Position numbers and translations under genes: made by a program
Shown here: piece after piece, positions 23,246 to 34,639 of the stretch
Position numbering within the stretch: position 1 is the stretch's first letter
How the letters are laid out: the number at the start of each line of letters is the position of its first letter
From: Glebionis coronaria
Taxonomy: Eukaryota; Streptophyta; Magnoliopsida; Asterales; Asteraceae
Assembly (NCBI GenBank): GCA_025667525.1
Contig: CM046882.1
Coordinates: 212,520,592 to 212,584,591, forward strand
DNA length: 64,000 bases
Direction of reading: 5' to 3'
The notes under the pieces: generated by a model
Databases searched by the model: none
Seen by the model: only the letters and a program-made list of their open reading frames with translations
What the model was told of the DNA's origin: nothing

Positions 23246-24117
23246 GAAAATACCAAATATGTTAGAACATCAAACAAAAAATATTCAATTAAATATAGTC
23301 GTATTAAGATCATAACACTTTTCCAGTAGTGTAACAAAAATATGAAAAATCCAAATATAAACTAAGTAGACATGAAAATAAAAATCTAAACAAAGTATGA
23401 TATTTTAAGAGATGTAGTCGTTTGTTCAGCTACATCAGTTCTCGTCGATTGTTTCTCAATTGCTTAAATATCTTTAGTCACATCTCATGTTTTCCGCAAA
23501 TGAGTCTTAGCCTCTTAAACCTCCACTATTCTCTATAGAGTTGAGATCCCCCTAGACACAATATATAGCATAGACCAAATGAGACAATCTGGGTCATCCA
23601 TTTATTTTGCATTCAATGGTCAAGATTACACCCACTTTTTACTAATTAAAATATAAATAGAGTTTTAGAAATTAATAATTCATTTTTTCTTTAAAAAAAT
23701 ACACAGCTCTCTGAGCTCAAAACGGTTTTTTCGTTTTTCCCGTTATCAAAACCAGCGACCACCACCTCCTCCATAACCTTTTTTTCCGGCGACCTCAACC
23801 ACCACAACAACCTCCATAGCCGTTTTTTCCGTCGACCTCAACAACCACAACTCCCTAATCACATATCTCCCTAAGCACAGATCTATAAACCTTAATTTTT
23901 CCGGCGACCTTAACCACCACAACAACCTCCATTCCATTTTTCTGGCGACTGCAACCTCCAAAACTACCTTCCCTAATCACAACTACCACAAATATGGCTG
24001 ATGACGATGTGATTGATGCAGATTCAAGTATAGTTCAATACGAAGAAGATGAAAACCCTATGACTCAGAATCAAATTGAAGAGTCAAATGTTGAAGCCAA
24101 TATCATTCATACTCCAG

Positions 24118-24535
24118 ATAAATCATATATGATTCATTCAATATAAAAAACAAGTGATTCATGATGAATCATATATGATTCATGATGAATCATATATGTT
24201 TCATTCATCATACAAACATATATAATTCTGTCAAAATAGTCACTCTTTAAAACACTGTAATTGGTAAAGGAAATTAACTTCAAAAATAATTTGGATGAAT
24301 CATGTATGTTTCATCATGAAACATATATGTTTCATTCAATATACAAACAATTGATTCAAAATGAATCATATATGATTCTATGATTCTGTTAAAATAGTTA
24401 TTCTTTAAAACACTGTAATTGGTAAAAACTTCAAAAACAAGTTGGATGAATCATGTATGTTTCATCATGAATCATATATGTTTCATGATGAAACATATGT
24501 GATTCAACATGAAACATACATGATTCACTGTAAAA
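24118..24535. repeat. Palindromic array in transposase intron 1
   Basis: Three clusters of (GAATC/GAAAC)ATATATG(ATTC/TTTC) units separated by a duplicated tract containing TTCTTTAAAACACTGTAATT (near 24243 and 24401). The array starts exactly where exon 1 ends. Confidence 0.85.
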
Positions 24536-25427
24536 ATAATTTACTAAAACAAAACCTAAATGTTATTGTTTAACAGTTCCAAGGAGCACTCCAACTTTGT
24601 TCCCAGAAGGCGAGACACCTGGAGGAACGATATACTGCGAACCATATGTCGAAACGCAGTACCTACCTTTTGTGCGGCAAACTTTTGATACAATAGAGCA
24701 AGGTGTCGATTTTTATAACACTTACGCTGAAAAGGCAGGGTCTGAAGCTAAGATGATATGCCAAAAGAAAACAAAAAGTGGTTTGGTGAAATCAAAGTAT
24801 GTCATGTGTAATCGAGAAGGGAATCCAAAGGAGATAAATATTAACACATTGGATCCTCAACACAATGATAAGCAAGTTAGAAATACAAGGCATAGACTAA
24901 CGGGTTGCCGTGCGAGAATTAAGATTGCTTTGGATAGTCGTAACGGAAAGTATGAAGTAGTTACATTCGATCCGAGAGACAACCACCGAATGATTCCGAA
25001 AGAATTTGAGCATATTACAAAGAAACAACGAAAGATGACTCATGCGGAAAAAATGTTTGTTATAAAAGCTTCAACAATGAAACTTGGTGGAACAAAGGTG
25101 CACCACTTGTTTTCTACGATGAAAGGGGGTTCTCAGTATGTTCATGGCACGACTGACGATTTTAAGAATCATATTAGAGACGTTAATGAGGTTATAGGAG
25201 AAAGTGATGCACATATGTTGATAGAGAAGATGGAAAATAGGAAGTTGTTTGCGCCAAACTTTACATTTAAGTATAAGGTTGAAAACGGCGTGTTAGTTGC
25301 ACTTTTTTAGGCAGATGAGGTTGATAAATGCAACTACAATGAGTTTGGTGATGTAATATCATTTGACGCAACATTCAGAACGAATAAGTAAGTTGTTGAA
25401 TAAAAACTTTTTCTTGTAGAATTTTGT

Positions 25428-25626
25428 ATGGTTTACTATGAAACATATATGTTTCAAGATGAAACATATATGATTCATCATGGATCATGTATGTTTCATC
25501 ATGAAACATACATGATTCATGATGAATCATATATGTTTCATGATGAATCATATATGTTTCATCATGAATCATATATGTTTCATTCTGAAACATATATGTT
25601 TCATGATGAAACATGTATCTAATGAA
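25428..25626. repeat. Palindromic 21 bp array in transposase intron 2
   Basis: About nine units with spacers ATCAT or ATGAT. Both strands are open for more than 60 codons (+ 25428-25622, - 25375-25614) and give the same heptad pattern. Confidence 0.92.
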
Positions 25627-25977
25627 CCATGTATCTAATCATTCTCATCTGATTATGATTTACTTAATTTGCAGGTACGACATGGTTTTTGTTCCATTCA
25701 CCGCCATAGATAATCACAAAAAGTCGGTGACAGTCGGCGCAGGATTGCTGTTATGTGAAGACACGGATGCTTATATATGGCTATTAACTTCATTCTTGAC
25801 TGCTCACCCAAAGCAACCCGATATGGTTGTAACAGATCAAGATGGGGCAATGAAGCGAGCAATTGAAGCAGTGTTTACGCAGTCTAAACATAGATTATGC
25901 ATGTGGCACATCATGCAAAAAGTTCCATCAAAGGTGAATTTCATTTACCATAAGTCTGTATTTTTCTTGTAGAATTC

Positions 25978-26130
25978 TGTATGTTTTATCATGAATCATA
26001 TATGTTTCATGATGAAACATACATGTTTCATGATGAAACATACATGATTCATGATGAAACATATATGATTCATGATGAAACATATATGATTCATGATGAA
26101 TCATACATGATTCATGATGAACCATGTATC
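25978..26130. repeat. Palindromic 21 bp array in transposase intron 3
   Basis: About seven units, mixing GATTC and GTTTC half-sites. A short conserved leader TTTTTCTTGTAGAATT(C/T)TGTATG precedes the arrays of both introns 2 and 3, so these introns share ancestry or the array moved with flank. Confidence 0.9.
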
Positions 26131-26825
26131 TAATCATTCTTGTCTGATTATTTTTACAGATATGCAAAGAAACATATGAAGAAATAAATTCAAAGAACGT
26201 TTCAACAAACTTGTGTGGAATATGTTCATAGAGCCTAAGGACTTTGAAGAAAGATGGAATAAATTAATCGAAGAATTCAAATTGCAAGACCACAAGTGGA
26301 TGAAGAAGATGTTTACCCTTCGAGAAATGTGGTTACCGGCATACTTTATTACCTCTCCTTTGTTTGGCTTAATGAGAACCACTTCCAGATCCGAGAGTGA
26401 AAATGCATTTTTCAAATGTTTCACGAATCATGGGTCAACATTACTCAGTTTCATGATGTGCTATGAAGCTGCCATGGAAAGGCAAAGACACGGGCAAGAG
26501 TTTTTAGACTTCAAAACATTTGAAGCAGCTTCAAAACCTTATACAAGGTTAGAGATGGAAACACATGCGGCTACGATATATACTAGGACAATATTTCTGC
26601 TTGTTCAAAAGGAAATAATGGAATCGGTTTGGGCTTGTCAAATAGTAGAGCTTAGAACGAAAGAGGGAGTTGAGACGGTTCATGTTAAAGACACGAGGGC
26701 AGGGGAGTACCGGACAATTTATACCGAGGAAGGCAAATAGATGGTTATACAAGAAGAAGAAAAGGTTGCTACCTACAAGGTTAGTGAGTGAAATCAATTA
26801 AATGTTGTTGCTGTTTCCAAAATAG

Positions 26826-27122
26826 TATACGATTCATTCACCATGAAACATATATGATTCATGTTGAATCATACATGTTTCTTGATGAAACATATATGAT
26901 TCATCATGAAACATATTCATCCTGAAACATATATGATTCATGATGAAACATACATGATTCATAATGAATCATATATGTTTCATGGTTAATGAATCATTAA
27001 TTATTGTTACTGTTACCAAAATGATGTATGATTCATCATGAATCATATATGTTTCATGATGAATCATACATGTTTCCTGATGAATCATACATGTTTCCTG
27101 ATGAATCATACATGTTTCATAA
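26826..27122. repeat. Palindromic arrays in transposase intron 4
   Basis: Two clusters (26830-26990 and 27025-27122) of the same unit, with some deletions breaking the 21 bp register. Confidence 0.88.
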
Positions 27123-28059
27123 TTGTTTTGGTAAATGCCTAAGTATTAATTTTGTTTTTAATGTTTCATAATCAGGTTCTGCGTCATCCAGAAGATGGTT
27201 CAGTTAATTGTACTTGTAGACATTTCACTCGGTATGGTTTTCTGTGCCGACACGTATTTTGTGTTTTGAAGAACCGTGATGTTGGAAAGATTCTAGAAAA
27301 ATACATTCTAAGGCGTTGGAGAAGGGATTTAATACCACTTGGATTGAGAAGAAAGACAAACAGATACGGAGAAAAGAACGAACCCATTGAAAGGTTAACT
27401 AACGACGGCAACAACGTGGTCGATGAATGCTTGTTTTGGTTGAGTAAATATGAAGCAAAGTTGGCAGAATTTGTGCAAACGTTGGAAAAAATTAAGGAAA
27501 TACAAGTTCCAGTTCCTAAGCCACCTTCCCAGAAAACGAGTGATGTAATCCTAGATTTATATGAAATTGGAAAGCCGGCTGCTGATAAACCGATCATAGG
27601 AAATCCAGAAGGGGCTCGAAACAAAGCCGGTCTTAAAGGAGAACGTAAAGCAGCACCTAAAGGAGCACGTATAAAAAGTGCAAGAGAAATCGCTATAAAA
27701 GCTAAGAAAAAGTAGGCTAGGAAATGTTTATGTTGCAAACAAGTGACAAATGAACATACCAAGAACACATGTCCATTAAATCCAAAGTATATTGCAAAGT
27801 TGGCGCTTATGGAAGCTGCTCAAGCAGAAGCTAGAAACGTTGCTGCTACAGAAGCTGAAAACGTTGCTGCTACAGAACAAACATCAAACACAGCTTGTTG
27901 ATCATTCTATGTTTTTTCAAGTCATATTTACTATCAATATGTTTTCAATTAACACTTTGTTTTACACTTAGTTTTATACTTTGAATCAACTTTGTTTTGA
28001 TATTTAGTTCAATTAATACTTGATTATTTCTGCATTATCATTTTAATTTGAAGTGTTTG

Positions 28060-28268
28060 GGGATGAATCATGTATGATTCATGAGGAATCATATAAGATT
28101 CATGACGAATCATATATGATTCATCATGAATCATATATGATTCATCATGAATCATATATGATTCATCATGAATCATATATGATTCATCATGAATCATATA
28201 TGTTCTCTTATGAATCATATATGATTCATCATGAATCATATATGATTCATCATGAATCATACATATTT
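28060..28268. repeat. Palindromic array between the MULE1 genes, cluster 1
   Basis: About ten units, almost all of the GATTC/GATTC state with spacer ATCAT. This is the most homogeneous cluster in the window. Confidence 0.92.
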
Positions 28269-28314
28269 ATTTCTGCGTTATCATTTTAATTTAATGTGTT
28301 TGGAAGTGTTTGGG

Positions 28315-28470
28315 GATGAATCAAATATGTTTCATTATGAAACATATATGATTCATCATGAATCATATATATTTCATTATGAAACATATATGATTCATCA
28401 TGAAACATATATGTTTCATGATGAAACATATATGATTCATAATGAATCATATATGAATCATGATGGATTC
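28315..28470. repeat. Palindromic array between the MULE1 genes, cluster 2
   Basis: About seven units, mixed GTTTC and GATTC states. Both clusters are preceded by a copy of GAAGTGTTTGGGGATGAATC (28050 and 28301), a segmental duplication of about 250 bp. Confidence 0.9.
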
Positions 28471-28549
28471 ATTCAAGAGTGATACATTATTATTGTTAAA
28501 AAGAACTCTAAATCTAAAAATTTCAAAAGCAAGTGTGATTATTTATACA

Positions 28550-28625
28550 TGTGTCTTGATGAATCATGTATGATTCATGATAAAACATGTATGATTTATT
28601 ATCAACCATATATGATTCATCAAGG
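28550..28625. repeat. Palindromic array between the MULE1 genes, cluster 3
   Basis: Three or four degenerate units next to the 3' end of the ULP gene. Confidence 0.75.
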
Positions 28626-30021
28626 CACATCTATCATTCTTTGTACACAGATAAACCTTGTAATTATCAAAGATTTGAACACATATAAAATACAAACATG
28701 TAATTCAAACTACCTTGTACAGACTACATTGTTTAGACTACGTTCAAAATACAATGATTACTAACAATTAGAAACATCAGGGGCCCAACAGCTAGATCTA
28801 CCAAAAGAGACCCAAATTAGTGTTTTTTCCTATCCTTCTACCATTCACAATCATAGAATAAAGTCATTTTTCATTTCCCTTCAATTTTCTTAGCCATATC
28901 ACCCTCTCCTTTCTGAGCCATGTCATCCTCTTCACTCTCGGCTGAAGCCTTCCCTGGATCACGCTCATGTCTATGGTTGAGCGCATGAACAATGATTGAG
29001 ATTCTTTCTTCCTTGTCAACCTTTGTCTCAAAATCATATGCTAGCTTGAACATTATGGCTCTTTCCTTGTTGAAATTACGAAGAAGAATCTTTGTAGCTA
29101 TCTTGAACCTCCTACGCTTCAACAAAGTTCTTTACATAGCAGATTCTTCGCATAGACCAACATCCCAGCTCCTCTTACTGTTGCCGGTGTAGTTCTCCAA
29201 ATGGATCATAGCAAATACCCCGCAGTCTTCATGATTTGTTTTATTACTCCAACTCAACTTTGGAACATAGCTTTTCATTTTTGAAACTTTGGAGTGACTT
29301 GGATGATTATGCTCCTCCAAATACCTTGCAAAGAACTTTCTCTACAAAACGAGAAAGAGAAAAACACGAAAACATATTAAATAAAAAAGATGCATGTGTA
29401 ACGAAATACAATCATAATCCGTAATTATATATAATCCCCCATAATAAACTTACCAAAATATCGCAAGTTCCCTTGTATTTTGCTGAATAGGTATATCCAG
29501 AAGCGTTATCAAGAATCAACATTATAGTTGGCATTTTGAGGTTGAAAACAACCACATAAAAATGATTTGAAGCGCATATAGGAAAAAAAGCCAACTCAAC
29601 GCGTGAGAGAGACGCAGAAGCTTCATCACCTTCAAACTGAGCCAATATTGCTTCCTTAAACAGTTTGTATGATGGTTCCTCACCAAGAACTCTGCTAATC
29701 ATATCTGGTGTTTGTATAAGAAAAAAAAAGTCATAAGAGAAAACAGGAAACTAATAGAACCACTCGAAGAATAGTCAAATGACAACTTACAATACAACCA
29801 GTAGAAAAATAGTGATATTTCGTCTCTGGAAGTTTGGTATCATGCTCAGCATTAAGAATGGCGACAAAACAGTCTATGACACTAGCATCTATCCATATCC
29901 TTGGTGCCAAAGTCTCCAAATTGACACGTACGGCTGATAGAGGATATCCAGATACAGTTTGAAAAACAATTCCATTACAAAATAAGAAAATAAATGGTGT
30001 TATCCAGTAATTTACACAAAA

Positions 30022-30135
30022 AGTTATGGATGAAACATACATGATCCATGATGAAACATACATGATTCATCATGGATCATGTATGTTTCATCATGGATCA
30101 TGTATGTTTCATCATGGATCATGTATTTTTCATAA
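30022..30135. repeat. Palindromic array in a ULP intron of MULE1
   Basis: Here the spacer GGATCATG joins the units (TCATGGATCATGTATG), a local variant not seen in the transposase introns. Confidence 0.82.
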
Positions 30136-31093
30136 ACAGTTAACAAAAAAATTCTAAAAGACATGACAAAGAGAGCTTACTATTTGTCGCCTTGCATAGA
30201 AAACAAGTTGTTTCCCATGATAAACTCAACTCTGTTAATCAATGACGCAACATTGATTCTCTTATACTGATAAACAGAAGTTATTGGAGAATCTGGTTGG
30301 ACCAATTTCTTAATACCCATTGGAGGAGTCTGTTGTGGATGAGTCTGTTGTGTAGGAGTCCCAGCAGGCACAGCACCAGGCAGCGGTGGAGCAGTCCCAG
30401 CAGGCTCAGCACCAGGCAGCGGTGGAGCAGTCTCAGCAGGCTCAGCACCAGGCAGCGGTAGAGCAGTCCCAGCAGACACAGCACCAGGAAGATCCGTAGG
30501 CCAAGCCCAATACTCCTCCTGAAACATTGAACCTTTTTTTAATTAAACAATTCATAATAACATAACGTAAAAAATATGAATAAATAATGAAAGGTTAACA
30601 AATTACTTCATGGCCAAAAGATTCGACAGTCACATCAACCACATATGGTCCATACCACCATATGTTCGCATTAATCCACTGAGTATAAGTTTTCACATTT
30701 AATTCATCAACACACCCCTCCTTCTCAGCAACAACATCCTCAGTATGAGACGTCTCCTTGCCTCTGTCTCCTTTTTCAGCATCAACAACATTCTCCGGCT
30801 CGTCTCTCTTCTCAGCCGGATCACCAACCGGCTCGTCTCTCTTCTCAGCCGGGTCATCAGCCCGCTCGTCTCTCTTCTCATCGTCTTTCTTCTCATCGTC
30901 TCTCTTCTCATCGTCAAAATCGTCAATATGGGGTGACTTATCTTGCAACCACATAGTATCTTTAAACAATCCAATATATCTGTGGTACAAAGCATCAACT
31001 TGTTCATCATTTGGGAAGTCGTTGCTAGCCCTTTTCAAGAGAGTTTCTATCTCAGACTTCTTCTTTGATACTCTCGACAGCTTATCTTCAATA

Positions 31094-31425
31094 ACTTTGC
31101 ATATACTCTATAAATAAATGTAAAATACACTGAAAGTTAGAATCAAATATGATTCATGATGAACTTTGCATATATGATTCATCATGAAACATATATGATT
31201 CACCATGAATCATATATGTTTCATGGTGAAACATATATGTTTCATGATGAATCATATATGTTTCATAGTGAAACATATATGATTCATGGTGAAACATATA
31301 TGTTTCACCATGAAACATATTTGATTCATGGTGAATCGTATGAACTTTGCATATACTCTACAAATAAATGTAAAATACACTGAAAGTTAGAATCAAATAT
31401 GATTAATGGTGAATTATACGTAGTA
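31094..31425. repeat. Palindromic array flanked by a duplicated splice acceptor
   Basis: About nine units (31155-31340), mostly with spacer ATGGTGAA. The array lies between two copies, about 250 bp apart, of a segment containing ATATACTCTA(T/C)AAATAAATG (near 31101 and 31351). That segment includes the acceptor and first bases of ULP exon 4, so the intron holds a second potential acceptor. Confidence 0.85.
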
Positions 31426-33424
31426 TTATAAACATTTAAAAATGTTGATTCATACCTTTTTCTCCTTAGGTGGTACACCTGAAGCTTTCATCTTCTTTTT
31501 AAGATCAGTGGCACCAAAGAAACCCTCAGTTTGCCGTGCCTCATCCGGACTCCATGCTCCACGAAGCTCCAGTTTACCAAAAACTTGATCTTGAAGCTCA
31601 AGTTCTTGCCGCTTATGCATGTTGATGGCTGGTCTTGAACGAACAACTGTATATCGGTCATACTTCGTTGAATCAAGATAAAGGAGCTGTACACAATAGA
31701 GAAAAAACATATATGTTTAGTGTTACAACATGTTAAAATTAGTTAAAAATGTAAAACAAATAAAAGTTAATAAAAAAGATAGGGGACTTACAACTAGAAA
31801 ATACAAGGGACATGTGTAATACCCTTGGAGAGTTTCAGGTAATACACCTTCTTTAAGACAACAAGAGTGAACGAAACAGCACCAATCCACCTTAGAAATA
31901 TCCGTATCTTCATAAATGTGGTTAACCACATTAAGCCTTGGTGCTGCTTTCATGAAGTCCGTGTCACCCATCACAGTTGCGAAAAGTGTCAGGAAGTTGA
32001 GTTTAAACATAAAATCAACTTCCGTCGCCTACATCAACTTGTCACTGATGTCCTTAGCCGTGATTCGTTTCCGACCCTTTGGCGCAAACTGTTGTAGCCA
32101 TGACTTAACAACAATGTCGTTTGAAGGTCTCTCGGGCAAATCAAACAAGGAAATTCCACCAATAGGAAGTCCTAGGATTACATGGATTTTCTCGGGCGTG
32201 ACTAGAAAGCTGCCTGTATCAAGTTTAAATTCATAAGTCGACTTATTAAAAGCATTCACAGCAACCCTCGTTAAACGATTTGGTAACTGATCAACCTTAA
32301 GACCCCACCAGTTAGAAAAACCAATCTCATTCAAAAATTGTTCCATGTCAACAAGAGAAGCATCTTTTATGACATCCAAAAGTGACTTTGGTACAGTTCT
32401 AGAAAAAAGAGGCGGAAACTTATTCGAGTACGCAACTTTCTTAGCCTGTTCCTCTTCTTCTTCACCCTCTGCTTCTTAGATGGTGATTCATAAACAACCA
32501 TGGTAGATTCTGACTCCCGTTTCATATCCACCTTGGGTTTCCTATCAACCTCTTTTTTCACAACACCCTCTTTTTTCACATCCACATCTTTTTTCACAAC
32601 GCCCTCTTTTTTCTCAACCTTTGCTTTTTTCACAACACCCTCTTTGGCAGCTACATTCCCAACACGTTTACTAGGCACTTTCTGACTCGCCTTTGCAACT
32701 TCCACTTCTTCTTCATCTGTATCAACCAGCCAATCATCTGTGTTAACCATCTCATCAGTTTCTTCACTCTCACTCTTCGCCACATAATCACTATCACTTG
32801 AGGACGGTTCCTTATTCCCACTCTTTGCAACTTCCACATAATCAGTTTCTTCACTCTCACTCACATATGTTTCACCAGTCTCAGCCGGCTCCTCACTCCC
32901 AGCCTCATCAGATTCCCCACTCCCATCATCACCACCCGCCTCACTACTATTCTTATGCTCTTTAGCCTCTACATCAGCCAAGTTATTCTTATCCTCTTTA
33001 GCCTCTACATCAGGCTCATTACCCTTCTTATCCTCTTTAGCCTCTACATCAGGCTCACTACCCTTCTTATCGTCTTTACCTTTTCGAGAAAATACAATAG
33101 TAACTTTTTTAGGAAATGGGGGTTTGTTAGTGTTTAAAGGAGGAGGTGGAAATGGTTCAGGATCAGCTTGCCTAGTTCGCATAGTGGTTTTAGGGGGCGG
33201 GGATGTTTTGACAGCTTTAGGTTTAAGAGGCGGTTCAGGATTATCTGTGCTAGGAGCTATAGATTTAGGAAGTGGGACTGTTTTACCAGCTTTAAATTTA
33301 GGACGCAAGGTTGTTTTAGGAGCTTCAGGTTTAGGAGGCGTACTTTTTATACCAGCTTTAGTTGTAGTAACTACAAAAGAGAACACATTAAACAAAAGAA
33401 TAAAAAGTTACAATCATATAGGTT

Positions 33425-34010
33425 TGATGGTGAAACATATATGATTCATCATGAATATAAAAAAAGTTACAGTTATATATGTTGCTCATACAGAGATATT
33501 AACAATCATGAAAGATATATGATTCATAGTGAATCATGTATGTTTTACCATGAAACATACATGATTCATGATGAATCATATATGTTTCATGGTAAAAATA
33601 ATGATTCGTCAGGATTCAGAATAAAACACTTGCAGAATACAAATGGCTACCATCATAATCTTAAAAAACAAAAGCTAAAGCTATTTCCCTTTCATGTATG
33701 TTTTACCATGAAACATATATGATTCATAGTGAATCATATATGTTTCACCATGAAACATATATGATTCATGATGAATCATATATGTTTCATGATGAAACAT
33801 ATATGATTCACTATGAATCATATATGTTTCATGGTAAAACATACATGATTTATCAGGATTCAGAATAAAACACTTGCAGAATACAAATGGCTACCATCAT
33901 AATCTTAAAAAACAAAACCTAAGCTATTTCCCTTTCATGTATGTTTCATGGTGAAACATATATGATAATCATATATGTTTCACCATGAAACATACATGAT
34001 TCGTCAGATT
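33425..34010. repeat. Higher-order palindromic arrays in ULP intron 1
   Basis: Clusters at 33505-33600, 33690-33850 and 33935-34010 alternate with two copies (near 33604-33690 and 33848-33935) of an 85 bp spacer containing CAAATGGCTACCATCATAAT. The period is about 245 bp. Confidence 0.85.
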
Positions 34011-34639
34011 CAAAATAAAACAATCAAATATAAGCATAATAAGTTACTAGATAAGTGTAAATAAGCATTTCCTTTTAATAAATCAAATATAAGTTACCAG
34101 ATAAGTGTAATAAGCATAAAACCCAGATAAGTTACCAGATAAGCATAATAAGCATAAATTAAAAGCATAAAAATTAAAAAAAAAAAGACCATTACCAGCT
34201 TCTCCAGACGGGTTAGATGATGATTTAAGCTTCGCCTCGTTAGCAGCAGCATACTCATCTCGTATATCCATATAGATGTAAAAATTAGGGTTAGGGTTAC
34301 GATTATATGTACATTAGAACGATTAGATGACTCCGAATAGATCGGATCTATAACAGAGGTGGTTGGGATGGTGGTTGGGGTGGTTCCGGTGGTGGTTGGG
34401 GTGGTTGCGGTTGGGGTGTTAAACGAGTAGAGAGGATGTGTGTGTAAAAAATGGAAAGTGTGTGTAAAAATGGAAGGTGTTAAACGGTTTTATTTATTTT
34501 CAGTTAAATAAAATTAAAAAACCATAACCGTTGAAATGTATAAAAATGAAGGGCCAGAATTATCCCACTTGGTATATGATAAAGTTGGGGTTTATGGGGA
34601 ACTTTTTCCATTCCCTATATTTACATATATATTTACAGA

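Larger units (their letters stand above)
23994..27901 (+). pseudogene. MULE1 transposase (FAR1/MURA family), five exons, inactivated
   Basis: Exons are about 23994-24117, 24577-25387, 25675-25933, 26160-26779 and 27176-27901. Exon 2 holds a FAR1-type DNA-binding domain (FYNTYAEKAG ... C ... GCRARI ... DNHRM). Exons 2-4 hold the MULE DDE domain: first Asp in SFDATF, second Asp in VVTDQDGAM, Glu in SESENAFFK. Exon 5 has a SWIM zinc finger (CTCRHFTRYGFLCRHVFCVL) and a basic tail. A Cys-rich knuckle lies past a stop. Lesions: in-frame TAG at 25308-25310, 26738-26740 and 27713-27715; a frameshift near 26195; and a first-intron donor reading AT instead of GT at 24118. The three catalytic acidic residues survive. 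Every intron contains a CATATATG array. The downstream ULP gene is convergent. It would have cut and pasted the element. Confidence 0.85.
28871..34271 (-). pseudogene. MULE1 Ulp1/SENP-like cysteine protease with DUF1985 domain, inactivated
   Basis: About eight exons on minus: roughly 34271-34196, 33370-31792, 31686-31456, 31107-30607, 30518-30181, 29974-29791, about 29704-29450 and 29345-28871. Exon 2 begins with a P/K- and acid-rich region, then a DUF1985-like domain (NEIGF..WWGLKVDQLP ... HVILGLPIGG). The C48 protease core follows: His in ASNHFYVVVFN, Asp/Asn in ILDNASG, Cys in HEDCGVFAMIHLENY. Exon 5 has four 14-residue PLPGAEPAGTAP-like repeats. Lesions: TAG at 32029-32031, TAA at 29132-29134, a frameshift near 32470 and an acceptor reading AA instead of AG at 29975-29976. 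Joins around exons 6 and 7 are not certain. ULP proteins remove SUMO-like modifiers; the role in MULEs is unknown. Confidence 0.8.
23541..34620 (+). mobile_element. MULE1: Mutator-like element with convergent transposase and Ulp1-protease genes
   Basis: The transposase gene (+) and ULP gene (-) converge at about 28-28.9 kb. Ends were placed by a degenerate inverted repeat. The left side (23541-23630) contains ACCAAATGAGACAATCTGG. The right side, read inward on minus from 34615, contains ACCAAGTGGGATAATTCTGG, with imperfect similarity over about 80 bases. A related core is at the left end of MULE2. Exact termini and the 9-11 bp target duplication were not resolved. MULEs carrying ULP genes are known in plants (Kaonashi/KIUL type). 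Both genes are inactivated here. Confidence 0.72.

Noticed and set aside
23746..23961. 71-codon minus-strand ORF
   Set aside because: Antisense to the CCGGCGACC-rich leader of the MULE1 transposase, a simple CACCACAAC-type repeat.
25928..26167. His/Met/Tyr repeat ORFs on both strands over the arrays (also at 25375, 28024, 28252 and 31156)
   Set aside because: They are a translation of the 21 bp palindrome lying in introns or intergenic DNA, with no conserved domain.
27184..27768. 194-codon minus-strand ORF
   Set aside because: Antisense to transposase exon 5 (SWIM finger); composition is typical of a shadow frame.
28053..28289. Repeat array that could be taken for a CRISPR array
   Set aside because: The context is plant nuclear, the units are palindromic and contiguous, and the 5-base spacers are not unique. 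No cas genes are present.
33124..33722. Plus-strand ORFs with G/F/R repeats (33124-33444, 33168-33722)
   Set aside because: Antisense of the low-complexity P/K/E-rich ULP exon, then running into a palindromic array.
23541..34620. Exact MULE1 termini and target duplication
   Set aside because: Several alignments of the degenerate ends are possible, so no precise duplication is claimed.
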